DNA of 44,507 nt, from the NCBI GenBank assembly GCA_017745235.1, contig JAGHZU010000031.1:1-44507 (forward strand), in the 5' to 3' direction. The notes under the pieces were generated by a model. The model saw nothing but the letters and a program-made list of their open reading frames with translations, was not told the DNA's origin and did no database searches. The position numbers and the translations under genes are program-made. Numbering within the stretch: the stretch's first letter is position 1; every line of letters begins with the position of its first letter. The stretch comes from Caulobacter sp. Lineage in GTDB: Bacteria > Pseudomonadota > Alphaproteobacteria > Caulobacterales > Caulobacteraceae. Shown piece after piece: positions 1-6,996 of the stretch.

Positions 1-33
1 GGTCGCCTCCTCCACCCATCCAGCCATGTTGCT

Positions 34-381
34 TTATCTCGACCAGGCCCAATCGTCGGCCAGGACGAACCGCGCGTCGACCGACGGCTCGGCCAGGGCC
101 CGTTCGCGCGCCAGGTCCAGCAACGGTCCAGAGACGTCGACGCCCACGCAGCCGCCGTCCGGACCCAGGCGCCGGGCCATGTCCAGGGTGGTCGCCCCCG
201 CCCCGCAGCCGACGTCCAGCCCCCGCTTGCCCGGCCCCGGAAAGGCGCGGGCGACCACCGCCTCGCCGATCGGGGCGTTCAGGCGATCGAGCATCCCCTG
301 CTGGCGGACCCAGACCTCGCCGCCCTCGGCGTTCCAGAACTCGGCCGTCATCGTCGTCTGCGGGGCGTTTGGAGCGGTCAT
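34..381 (-). CDS. Truncated class I SAM-dependent methyltransferase (possible pseudogene)
   Basis: The 115-residue product carries the N-terminal part of a class I methyltransferase: an EFWNAEGGEVWVRQQ lead-in, then the SAM-binding glycine motif DVGCGAG at residues 56-62 and an acidic loop (VDVSGPLL, about 81-88). It stops after FVLADD WAWSR, about where the adenine-binding strand should be followed by the catalytic half. Homologues are usually about 250-280 residues, so more than half is missing. The start is the ATG preceded by AGGAG seven bases upstream; an upstream in-frame start would place 14 unlikely residues in front. The gene is divergent from the MerR gene and has a MerR-type promoter. 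Whether the stop is a true truncation, a frameshift or a sequencing error cannot be settled from 33 bases of remaining window. The substrate is unknown. Confidence 0.6.
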   Translation of the reverse strand: MTAPNAPQTTMTAEFWNAEGGEVWVRQQGMLDRLNAPIGEAVVARAFPGPGKRGLDVGCGAGATTLDMARRLGPDGGCVGVDVSGPLLDLARERALAEPSVDARFVLADDWAWSR

Positions 382-421
382 GCGGGTCTCCTGGTCGTTG
401 CGGTTTCGCGGTCGTGGACGC

Positions 422-452
422 ATCCTGCAAGTTCAAGCCGACTTGAGGTCAA
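422..452 (-). promoter_or_regulatory. MerR-type promoter and operator driving the methyltransferase
   Basis: On the minus strand TTGACC (452-447) and CAGGAT (427-422) are separated by 19 bp. The spacer contains nested inverted repeats: CAAGT/ACTTG at 428-432 and 441-445, and TCAAG/CTTGA at 433-437 and 442-446. A 19-20 bp spacer holding the dyad is the hallmark of promoters activated by MerR regulators, which untwist DNA to realign the boxes. The adjacent divergent gene encodes a MerR protein, so it is the natural regulator. Confidence 0.65.
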
Positions 453-454
453 GC

Positions 455-886
455 ATGTTCGATATCGACATCGCCGAGCTGGCGCGCCGGACCGGCGTGA
501 AGGCCTCGGCCCTGCGATACTATGAGGAAAAAGGCCTGATCGTCTCGACCGGCCGCCACGGTCTCAAGCGGCTGTTCGCGCCCTCTACGGTGGAGCGCCT
601 GTCGCTGATCGCCCTGGGCCGGGCCTCGGGTTTCTCGCTGGACGAGATCGCGGGGATGCTCAGCGGCGGGGCGGCCATCGACAGGGGCCAGCTGCGGGCC
701 AAGGCCGCCGAGCTGGACCGGCGCATCGACGACCTAGCCCGCCTGCGCGACGGCCTGCTGCATGCAGTGGCCTGCACCGCGCCCGGCCTGATGGACTGCC
801 CGCGCTTCCGGGGCATAGCGCGCCTGGCCGGTCGCCAGGCGGCGGCCCAGCCGGCGCGGCGTCGGTTTCGGGCCGAACCGGCCTAA
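455..886 (+). CDS. MerR family transcriptional regulator
   Basis: A 143-residue protein with the MerR winged helix at the N terminus (IAELARRTGVKASALRYYEEKGL, residues 6-28), a second DNA-binding segment around residues 40-70 and a dimerisation helix at about 77-105. Two cysteines follow in CTAPGLMDC (C107 and C115). The seven-residue gap equals that in the metal-binding loop of CueR/ZntR-type regulators (known of the family), so a thiol-reactive or metal inducer is possible but not shown. The ATG at 455 is chosen because the MerR fold begins there; the same frame is open far upstream without homology. It probably controls the divergent methyltransferase gene and itself. Its stop shares CTAA with the stop of the convergent DUF2461 gene. 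Confidence 0.85.
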   Translation: MFDIDIAELARRTGVKASALRYYEEKGLIVSTGRHGLKRLFAPSTVERLSLIALGRASGFSLDEIAGMLSGGAAIDRGQLRAKAAELDRRIDDLARLRDGLLHAVACTAPGLMDCPRFRGIARLAGRQAAAQPARRRFRAEPA

Positions 887-1662
887 GCCAAGGCCTTCCA
901 GCCGAACATCAGCAGCGGCCGGGCGTCGGCCACGAAGTCGGCGATCAGTTCGGGCAGCTCGGCGTCGCCGATCTCGGCCCCGGTCAGCGGCCGACGGACC
1001 AGCCAGCGGGTGCGCTTCAGGCCCGGCTCCAGTGTCGTGCCCGCGTGCGCCTCGAAGCCCTTGGGCATGCGCTTGGTCGGTTCGCCCGGCTCCAGCGGCA
1101 GCCCCTTGGCGGACAGGGCCTTCTCGACCGCCAGCCAGGCCTTCGGATCGGCCGCGATCGCCCGACGGAAGGCGTCGATATGCGGCCGCTCGGACAGGTA
1201 GAATCCCGCCGCCGCGAAGGGTCCGTTCCCGGCATAGCCCGCCTGCTCCTCCTGGGCCGACGGCAGGGTCGAGGGGTCCAGCGGGTCGATGGTCTCGGGA
1301 TCGAAGGCCGGCAGCGGCCCGCCCTCGGGCTCGATGTGCACATAGACCAGGCCCGGCGACAGCTTCTGGCCGTCCCGGGTGAGCGTGGCCGAGACATGGG
1401 TCTTGTAGGGCCGCTTGTCCTTGGAGAACCGCACGTCGCGATGGATGCGGAACACGCTCTTCTTCGGATCACCCGCCAGCGGCAGGTCGCGCGCCGCCAA
1501 GGCCCCGTTCAGGGCGTCGATCAGGGTCGACAGAGTCGGCTTCAGACGATCGTCGTAGACGGCGCGGTTGGCGGTGAACCACTCGCGGTCGTTATGGGCG
1601 GCCAAGCCCGTCAGGAAGGCCAGGTCAGCGGCGGGAAAACCGGAGAAGGGTGTGTGAGTCAT
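883..1662 (-). CDS. DUF2461 domain protein (TIGR02453 family)
   Basis: A 259-residue protein with the conserved N-terminal signature of the DUF2461 family: FLTGLAAHNDREWFTANR at residues 15-32, then KSVFRIHRDVRFSKDKRPYKTH around 68-89. Members are widespread, cytosolic and of unknown biochemical function; nothing here identifies a catalytic activity. The length fits a full-length member with a C-terminal region rich in proline and arginine (TKRMPKGF..., RTRWLVRRPL). The ATG at 1662 directly precedes MTHTPFSGF, typical of the family start. No clear Shine-Dalgarno is seen. It is monocistronic by position, convergent with merR and divergent from the SnoaL-like gene. Confidence 0.85.
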   Translation of the reverse strand: MTHTPFSGFPAADLAFLTGLAAHNDREWFTANRAVYDDRLKPTLSTLIDALNGALAARDLPLAGDPKKSVFRIHRDVRFSKDKRPYKTHVSATLTRDGQKLSPGLVYVHIEPEGGPLPAFDPETIDPLDPSTLPSAQEEQAGYAGNGPFAAAGFYLSERPHIDAFRRAIAADPKAWLAVEKALSAKGLPLEPGEPTKRMPKGFEAHAGTTLEPGLKRTRWLVRRPLTGAEIGDAELPELIADFVADARPLLMFGWKALA

Positions 1663-1795
1663 GATCCGAGGCTAGACCGGAACGAGGCCGCCTGTCCCTG
1701 CTGACACCCCCTGTCATCAACCGACGCGGCCGCGATTGCGCGGCCCGCCCAGCCGGTCGATGGTCCCACCGCAACCCCCAGCCCAGGAGCCTCCC

Positions 1796-2149
1796 ATGAG
1801 CATCCAAGACATCGCCGCCGACCTGGTGGCCCTCTGCAAGGCCGGCAAATTCGACGAGGCCGGCGAGAAATACTGGGCCGACGACGTGGTCAGCATCGAG
1901 GCCATGCCCGGCGACATGGCTCGCATCGCCGGCAAGGCCGCGGTCCGCGGCAAGGGCGAATGGTGGGCCGCCAACAACGAGGTCCACGCCTTCGAGATCA
2001 CCGGCCCGTTCGTAAACGGCGACCAGTTCGTCGTCGGCTTCAAGATGGAGGTGACGCCCAAGGCCACCGGCGAGCGCACGACCCTGGACGAGGTCGGCCT
2101 CTACACGATCCGCGGCGGCAAGATCGTCGAGGAGCGGTTCTTCTATTGA
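1796..2149 (+). CDS. SnoaL-like (NTF2 superfamily) protein
   Basis: A 117-residue protein starting MSIQDIAADLVALCKAGKFDEAGEKYWADDVVSIE, the usual opening of small SnoaL-like/NTF2-fold proteins: an N-terminal helix, a hydrophobic strand with acidic residues, then a curved sheet (WWAANNEVHAFEI, GDQFVVGFKMEVT, VGLYTIRGGKIVEERFFY). The fold forms a pocket used by isomerases, hydratases and non-catalytic binders. No specific catalytic pair is recognisable, so the function stays open. AGGAGC lies eight bases before the ATG. A hairpin follows the stop. Confidence 0.8.
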   Translation: MSIQDIAADLVALCKAGKFDEAGEKYWADDVVSIEAMPGDMARIAGKAAVRGKGEWWAANNEVHAFEITGPFVNGDQFVVGFKMEVTPKATGERTTLDEVGLYTIRGGKIVEERFFY

Positions 2150-2154
2150 ATGTG

Positions 2155-2179
2155 AACCCTCTTCCAAAGGGAGAGGGTT
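2155..2179. terminator. Hairpin between convergent SnoaL-like and DUF1428 genes
   Basis: AACCCTCTTCC (2155-2165), AAA loop, GGGAGAGGGTT (2169-2179): an 11-bp stem with one G-T wobble. It lies between two convergent stops and is flanked by short T runs on both strands, so it may act in both directions. It also resembles dispersed CCTC/GAGG intergenic hairpins elsewhere in the window. Confidence 0.55.
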
Positions 2180-2190
2180 TCCATTTCCCA

Positions 2191-2544
2191 TCACAGATCC
2201 AGGAACGGAACGAACCCGCCGAAGATCATGCGCTTGCCGTCGAAGGGCATGTCTTCGGGCTTCATCTTCAGGCGCGGGTCGGCCATGACCTTGGCCATGA
2301 TCTCGTCGCGCGAGGCCTTGTCCTTGTAGACGATCCACGAGAACACCACGATCTCGTCGTCCTTGGCCTGGACGGCGCGCGGGAACGAGGTCAGTTCGCC
2401 ATAAGGCGTGTCGTCGCCCAGGGTCTCGACGTAGGACAGCGCCCCGAACTCCTTCCAGACCTCCCCGCCCAGCCGGGCCATGGCCTTGTAGTCCTCGACC
2501 CTGTCCTTGGGGACCGCGATCACGAAACCGTCGACATAGGACAT
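2191..2544 (-). CDS. DUF1428 family protein (YbaA-like)
   Basis: A 117-residue protein beginning MSYVDGFVIAVPKDRVEDYKAMA with WKEFGALSYVETLGDD at residues 31-46 and a C-terminal PFDGKRMIFGGFVPFLDL. This matches the DUF1428 family (E. coli YbaA is a member), which adopts a dimeric ferredoxin-like alpha/beta barrel related to the ABM superfamily. The biochemical role is unknown. The start follows a GGAGGA ribosome-binding site. It is transcribed away from the ceramidase-like gene, with about 218 bp of shared upstream DNA. Confidence 0.85.
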   Translation of the reverse strand: MSYVDGFVIAVPKDRVEDYKAMARLGGEVWKEFGALSYVETLGDDTPYGELTSFPRAVQAKDDEIVVFSWIVYKDKASRDEIMAKVMADPRLKMKPEDMPFDGKRMIFGGFVPFLDL

Positions 2545-2707
2545 GACGTCCTCCCTTGGGGTGGTTGATCGCCGAAGGACGCACGACGGCGAAGCGTTCC
2601 GACACCGCGCCGGGAAAAATCATCGCTGCGGGCGCTTTCCTCCCGCGTCGGTCGCCGATCGACGACCATTGCACTTAAGCGCGACCATGTCATTCTGCTC
2701 AACCGAT

Positions 2708-2736
2708 TGGAGCGTCGCCTTGCAATGAACGCTCCA
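2708..2736 (+). promoter_or_regulatory. Inverted repeat upstream of the ceramidase-like gene
   Basis: TGGAGCGT (2708-2715) and ACGCTCCA (2729-2736) form a perfect 8-bp dyad with a 13-bp spacer, 27 bp before the start of the ceramidase-like gene. It could be an operator or a 5' leader hairpin. The rest of 2545-2762 shows no gene. Confidence 0.3.
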
Positions 2737-2762
2737 CGGTCACGAACGCCGGAGGACAGGCC

Positions 2763-3755
2763 ATGGCGCCGATCAGAGGCTTCTTCGTATGGGGCGGCGG
2801 CGCGCTGCTGATCCTGATCCCCTTCTACCTCTTCGCCCTGCTGGGCTGGCCGGCCCACCCGGACAGCTGCACCAACATCAACGCGGCCGGCGTGCAGGTC
2901 ATCCCCTACATCGAGGGCACCACCACGCCCGACGTGGACCATCCCGACAGCTGCTACTGCGAGAAGTTCGACGTCGACCAGGTCGCCCACGGCGCACCCG
3001 GCATCCGCCAGCCGATCAACACCAACAGCAACTACTACGCGCTGTTCACCTCGCTGGCCCTGGTGTTCTTCATCCGCTGGGACCGCAAGAAGGCGCTGAA
3101 CGGCGAGACCGACGTCCGCAACGTCTTCTATAGTTCCGAAAGCTGGGTCCCGGAGGTCTGGGTCTTCGCCGTGCTGTTCCTGGGGCTGGGCAGCATGTGG
3201 TTCCACGCCTCGCTGTCCGAAACGGTCAGCTGGTTCGACGGCATGTCGATGTACGTCTTCGCCTCGTTCCTGCCGGTCATCACGGTCAGGCGGCGGTTCA
3301 ACATCGGGGTGTTCTTCTACTGCGCCTATGCGGTGCTCGTGATCGTCTTCACCATGCTGAGCCGGATCCTGGCCGACGTGCACCTGATCTCGATGAAGCT
3401 GATCGCCTCGCTGGTCGGGATCTATTTCCTGACCGAGCTGGCGCTGCAGATCTACGACATGGTCCGCCTGGGCGGCTGGTCGGCCTATTGGGACCAGGTC
3501 AAGGCGGACTGGGACGACGGCTGGTCCAAGCGGGCGACGATCTTCTGGTGGGTGGGTGCGGCCTGCTTCGGCGTCGCCACCATGTTCCAGATCCTGTCCC
3601 AGACCGGCGGACCGTTCTGCAGCGCGACCAGCAAGTTCCAGCCCCACGGCCTGCTGTGGCACACCCTGTCGGGCGCCATGGCCGTGTTGCTGTACTTCTA
3701 CTGGCGCGAGCAGCGCGACGAGGCCATGCGCGCCCGGTTCGCTGCTTCAAGCTAG
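2763..3755 (+). CDS. CREST superfamily / alkaline ceramidase-like membrane protein
   Basis: A 330-residue polytopic membrane protein with about seven hydrophobic segments (residues 8-28, 92-105, 131-147, 158-175, 182-200, 210-230, 260-280, 302-315). CYCE at 64-67 and RQPINTNSNYYALF at 82-95 match the opening of bacterial ceramidase-domain proteins (PF05875). GLGSMWFHASLSETVSWFD places Ser144, His148 and Asp159 as in CREST hydrolases, and PHGLLWH supplies His295 and His300. The usual C-terminal spacing is HxxxH; here the two histidines are five apart, which is odd. Known relatives hydrolyse ceramide in a membrane site with zinc. Some Caulobacter make ceramide lipids, so remodelling of these is plausible but inferred. 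GGAGGA precedes the ATG. Its TAG shares CTAG with the convergent gene's stop. Confidence 0.7.
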   Translation: MAPIRGFFVWGGGALLILIPFYLFALLGWPAHPDSCTNINAAGVQVIPYIEGTTTPDVDHPDSCYCEKFDVDQVAHGAPGIRQPINTNSNYYALFTSLALVFFIRWDRKKALNGETDVRNVFYSSESWVPEVWVFAVLFLGLGSMWFHASLSETVSWFDGMSMYVFASFLPVITVRRRFNIGVFFYCAYAVLVIVFTMLSRILADVHLISMKLIASLVGIYFLTELALQIYDMVRLGGWSAYWDQVKADWDDGWSKRATIFWWVGAACFGVATMFQILSQTGGPFCSATSKFQPHGLLWHTLSGAMAVLLYFYWREQRDEAMRARFAASS

Positions 3756-4261
3756 GGCTGGACGGTGTAGCCCGCCGAGGCCGGCACCCACATCAGGGTG
3801 TCGCCCATGTCCGGCCGCGCCACGCCGTTCAGCGTGACCTCGGCGATCCACCAGTCGCCGCTGCGGTGATAGGTGGTGCAGACCTCCTGGCCCAGGGTGT
3901 CGCCCATCGACTGGGCGATCTGGGCGCGGATCGGGACCGCGTCCGCCTCGGGGATGCGCCGGCCGCGGAAGGCGATCTGGGCGTTGTCGATGCCTTCGAG
4001 CGGCCCACAGACCGCGCCGTTCTTCAGCGCCACCGGCGTGACCGTGGTCATGGTCACCGGCGGCGAATCCTGCAGCAGCACCTCGGCCTTGTTCAGGATC
4101 TTGCCGTCGGCCGCGAAGGCGTAGCCGGCCAGGGCCCGACAGGTCTTGCGGACCGGATCGGGCCGATAGCACTGCAGGTCGCCGATCCGAGCTGGGGCCA
4201 ACGGATCGGCGGCGGCCGGCGCCGCGGCTTGCAGGGCCGCGACCATGACTAGGGACAGCAC
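3752..4261 (-). CDS. Secreted protein of unknown function
   Basis: A 169-residue protein with a short N-terminal hydrophobic leader (MLSLVMVAALQAAAPAAADP), consistent with a Sec signal peptide cleaved near residue 18. The mature part has four cysteines (in LQCYRP, KTCRAL, AVCGPL, EVCTTY), suggesting disulfides in the periplasm, and ends WIAEVTLNGVARPDMGDTLMWVPASAGYTVQP. I do not recognise a family. The gene overlaps the ceramidase-like gene tail to tail by CTAG and lies downstream of thiC on the same strand, but a strong hairpin separates it from thiC. Confidence 0.65.
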   Translation of the reverse strand: MLSLVMVAALQAAAPAAADPLAPARIGDLQCYRPDPVRKTCRALAGYAFAADGKILNKAEVLLQDSPPVTMTTVTPVALKNGAVCGPLEGIDNAQIAFRGRRIPEADAVPIRAQIAQSMGDTLGQEVCTTYHRSGDWWIAEVTLNGVARPDMGDTLMWVPASAGYTVQP

Positions 4262-4300
4262 GCTCGGAATCTCCGTCTTCAGCGCGTTAGACGCCCCTTG

Positions 4301-4336
4301 TCGGGGACGGCGGCGCGAACGTCCAGCCGTCCCCGA
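4301..4336 (-). terminator. Hairpin downstream of thiC
   Basis: TCGGGGACGGC (4301-4311) pairs with GCCGTCCCCGA (4326-4336), an 11-bp perfect stem with a 14-base loop, 13 bp past the thiC stop. There is no U tract, so it may be an RNA 3'-end stabiliser or Rho-linked rather than a classical intrinsic terminator. Confidence 0.5.
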
Positions 4337-4349
4337 AGGCGCGAGCCCC

Positions 4350-6188
4350 CTACTCCGTCTTCAGATAGATCTCCGAGCCCTGCTCCTTAAACTTCTCGCT
4401 CATCTCGGCCATCCCGAGCTCCGCGCTGTTGGGCGCCTTGCCGGCGGCGAAGTCGCGGACTTCCTGGCTGATCTTCATCGAGCAGAACTTGGGTCCGCAC
4501 ATCGAGCAGAAGTGGGCGGTCTTGTGCGCCTCCTTCGGCAGGGTCTCGTCGTGGAACTTGCGGGCCGTCTCCGGATCGAGGCCCAGGTTGAACTGGTCCT
4601 CCCAGCGGAACTCGAACCGCGCGCGGCTGATGGCGTCGTCCCACATGGCCGCGCCGGGATGGCCCTTGGCGAGGTCGGCGGCGTGCGCGGCCAGCTTGTA
4701 GGTGATGACGCCGGTCTTGACGTCGTCGCGGTCCGGCAGGCCCAGGTGCTCCTTGGGCGTGACGTAGCAGAGCATGGCCGTGCCGAACCAGCCGATCATC
4801 GCCGCGCCGATCGCCGAGGTGATGTGGTCGTAGCCAGGGGCGATATCCGTGGTCAACGGGCCGAGGGTGTAGAACGGGGCCTCGTGGCAGTGCTTGAGCT
4901 GCTCGTCCATGTTGGCCTTGATCTTGTGCATGGCCACGTGGCCAGGCCCTTCGATCATCACCTGCACGCCGTGGTTCCAGGCCACCTTGGTCAATTCGCC
5001 CAGGGTGCGCAGCTCCGAGAATTGGGCCTCGTCATTGGCGTCGGCGGTCGAGCCCGGACGCAGGCCGTCGCCCAGCGAGAACGACACGTCGTAGGCACGC
5101 ATGATCTCGCAGATCTCGTCGAACCGCTCGTAGAGGAAGTTCTCCTTGTGGTGCGCCAGGCACCACTTGGCCATGATCGAGCCGCCGCGCGAGACGATGC
5201 CGGTCACCCGCTTGGCCGTCATCGGCACGAACGGCAGGCGCACGCCGGCGTGGATCGTGAAGTAGTCGACGCCCTGCTCGCACTGCTCGATCAGGGTGTC
5301 GCGGAAGACCTCCCAGTTCAGGTCCTCGGCCACGCCGTTGACCTTCTCCAGCGCCTGGTAGATCGGCACCGTGCCGATCGGCACGCTCGAGTTGCGGATG
5401 ATCCAGTCGCGGATGTTGTGGATGTTGCGGCCCGTCGACAGGTCCATGACCGTGTCGGCGCCCCAGCGCGTGGCCCAGACCAGCTTGTCGACCTCGTCGG
5501 CCACCGTGCCCAGCACGGCCGAGTTGCCGATATTGGCGTTGATCTTGACCAGGAAGTTGCGGCCGATCGCCATCGGCTCCAGTTCGCCGTGGTTGATGTT
5601 GGCCGGGATGATGGCACGGCCCCGCGCGACCTCCTGGCGGACGAACTCGGGGGTCACGAAGTCGGGGATCGAGGCGCCGAAGTCCTCGCCGTCGCGGACG
5701 CACGGACGGGTCTGTTCGCGGCGCAGGTTCTCGCGGATGGCCACATATTCCATCTCGGCCGTGATGATCCCGGCGCGCGCGTATTCCAGCTGGGTGACCA
5801 GCTTGCCGGGCTTTGAGCGCCAGATCTTGCGGCCGTTGTCGGGGAATTCGGGAGCCAAGTGCTTGCCGGCCGCGAAGCCGTTGTCCTCGGGCTTTACCTG
5901 CCGAGGATTCTGGACCGCCTCGACGTCGCCCCGCGCCTGCACCCAGGCGTCGCGCGGACGCGGCAGGCCCTTTTCGATGTCGATGGCGACCGACGGGTCG
6001 CTGTAGGGGCCCGACGGATCATAGATGGTCACCGGCGGCTCGTTGGCCGACGGGTGCACGGCCACCTCGCGGAACGGCACACGGATGTCGGAGAACAGTT
6101 CGCCGGCCTGATAGACCTTGCGCGAGCCGGGGATCGGTCCGGTCGACAGGGTTTCGGCCACGGCCTTGATGGTGGACTGGATGTTCAT
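4350..6188 (-). CDS. thiC: Phosphomethylpyrimidine synthase ThiC
   Basis: A 612-residue full-length ThiC, the radical-SAM enzyme that rearranges aminoimidazole ribotide into hydroxymethylpyrimidine phosphate for thiamine. The C-terminal [4Fe-4S] motif CSMCGPKFC gives Cys561, Cys564 and Cys569 (CX2CX4C), characteristic of ThiC. Other conserved blocks include GRNFLVKINANIGNSAV, GADTVMDLSTGRNIH, PIGTVPIYQAL, DYFTIHAGV and EGPGHVAMHKI. The start MNIQSTIKAV follows GAGGAG. A TPP riboswitch lies in the 5' leader, giving feedback by thiamine pyrophosphate. No other thi gene is adjacent in the window. Confidence 0.98.
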   Translation of the reverse strand: MNIQSTIKAVAETLSTGPIPGSRKVYQAGELFSDIRVPFREVAVHPSANEPPVTIYDPSGPYSDPSVAIDIEKGLPRPRDAWVQARGDVEAVQNPRQVKPEDNGFAAGKHLAPEFPDNGRKIWRSKPGKLVTQLEYARAGIITAEMEYVAIRENLRREQTRPCVRDGEDFGASIPDFVTPEFVRQEVARGRAIIPANINHGELEPMAIGRNFLVKINANIGNSAVLGTVADEVDKLVWATRWGADTVMDLSTGRNIHNIRDWIIRNSSVPIGTVPIYQALEKVNGVAEDLNWEVFRDTLIEQCEQGVDYFTIHAGVRLPFVPMTAKRVTGIVSRGGSIMAKWCLAHHKENFLYERFDEICEIMRAYDVSFSLGDGLRPGSTADANDEAQFSELRTLGELTKVAWNHGVQVMIEGPGHVAMHKIKANMDEQLKHCHEAPFYTLGPLTTDIAPGYDHITSAIGAAMIGWFGTAMLCYVTPKEHLGLPDRDDVKTGVITYKLAAHAADLAKGHPGAAMWDDAISRARFEFRWEDQFNLGLDPETARKFHDETLPKEAHKTAHFCSMCGPKFCSMKISQEVRDFAAGKAPNSAELGMAEMSEKFKEQGSEIYLKTE

Positions 6189-6196
6189 TTCGGGCG

Positions 6197-6215
6197 CTCC
6201 TCAAGCTTCAAGGAG
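6197..6215 (-). promoter_or_regulatory. Hairpin sequestering the thiC Shine-Dalgarno
   Basis: On the minus strand CTCCT and AGGAG bracket a short loop and the stem extends through two G-U pairs. The AGGAG arm is the thiC ribosome-binding site, nine bases before the ATG. Placed directly after the TPP aptamer, it fits a translational expression platform. Confidence 0.5.
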
Positions 6216-6270
6216 ACCCGGACGTGTCGCGCTAAGTCGGTTTACGGACGGGGGTTTTCGAGCCCTGGTC

Positions 6271-6367
6271 CGCGTTCCCTCCCTTCGCCGGCATGACCCG
6301 GATCAGGTTCGACGGGTCAGGGCCAGGCCCAATCTCAGCCGCACGAAGCGGCCCCCCGGTGAACGCG
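6271..6367 (-). promoter_or_regulatory. TPP (THI-box) riboswitch aptamer
   Basis: Read on the minus strand, the leader contains the hallmark blocks of the TPP aptamer: GGGG, CTGAGA (within GCGGCTGAGATTGGGCC), ACCC, GAACCTGATCCGGGTCATGCC and GCGAAGGGA in the right order. CGCGTTC (6367-6361) pairs with GAACGCG (6277-6271) to close P1. It lies 83 bases upstream of thiC, as in many proteobacteria. Confidence 0.97.
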
Positions 6368-6452
6368 GCGACACTAGGCCGACTGACGCGCGGGTCAAGC
6401 CCGGTGAAACGGAGCGTTGAGCGCCGCCAACGGCTCCGGCAAGCTGCTCCCG

Positions 6453-6950
6453 ATGAAGATCCGCGCCGAAACCGCCGAAGACAACGAGGCGATCGCCCAC
6501 CTGATCAGGGCCGCCTTCGCTCTTGCCGAGCACGCCAGCGGCCAGGAGGCCCGGATCGTGGAACGCCTGAGAGCGGCCGACCGCCTGACCCTGTCACTGA
6601 TCGCCGAGGATGGCGGCCACGTCGTCGGCCACGCGGCGTTCTCGCCCGTCACGATCAGCGACGGCTCGACGGGCTGGTACGGCCTGGGTCCAGTGGCGGT
6701 CCTGCCCGGCTGCTGGCGCCGAGGCGTGGGCCGCAGCCTCGTCGACCAGGGCCTGCAGGAGCTGCGCGCGATCGGCGCCCGGGGCTGCGTCGTCCTCGGC
6801 GACCCGGCCTATTACCGCCGTTTCGGCTTCCGCGCAGGTCCGGACCTGGTGCTTCCGGGCGTGCCCGGCGAGTACTTCCAGTCCCTGAGATTGCGAAGGG
6901 ATGCGGCGGCCAAGGGCGTCGTCGCCTATGACGCCGCTTTTGAAGATTGA
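6453..6950 (+). CDS. GNAT family N-acetyltransferase (YhbS-like)
   Basis: A 165-residue GNAT protein. MKIRAETAEDNEAIAHLIRAAF is the usual first strand and helix; LGPVAVLPGCWRRGVGRSLVDQGL (about 74-97) holds the acetyl-CoA pyrophosphate loop, here RRGVGR, and GDPAYYRRFGFRAG marks the C-terminal GNAT strand with the YhbS-type YYxRFGF. The substrate is unknown. The ATG at 6453 fits the family start; a TTG at 6417 is possible but its GGAG is too close. It is oriented away from the thiC leader, with only about 50-80 bp to hold both promoters. Confidence 0.85.
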   Translation: MKIRAETAEDNEAIAHLIRAAFALAEHASGQEARIVERLRAADRLTLSLIAEDGGHVVGHAAFSPVTISDGSTGWYGLGPVAVLPGCWRRGVGRSLVDQGLQELRAIGARGCVVLGDPAYYRRFGFRAGPDLVLPGVPGEYFQSLRLRRDAAAKGVVAYDAAFED

Positions 6951-6996
6951 CCTCCTTCGGGGTCCGCCGGAGGCCAGCGCAGATCGGATTTCGCGT

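Noticed and set aside
1..27. Possible start of another minus-strand gene (MAGWVEEAT) at the left edge
   Set aside because: Only nine codons are visible and the ribosome site is weak, so nothing can be supported.
4245..5816. Plus-strand open frame opposite thiC
   Set aside because: Shadow of thiC, which has all family motifs; no ribosome site or domain in the shadow.
6417..6452. TTG start for the GNAT gene at 6417
   Set aside because: The GGAG is only two bases from it and the extra 12 residues do not fit the family start.
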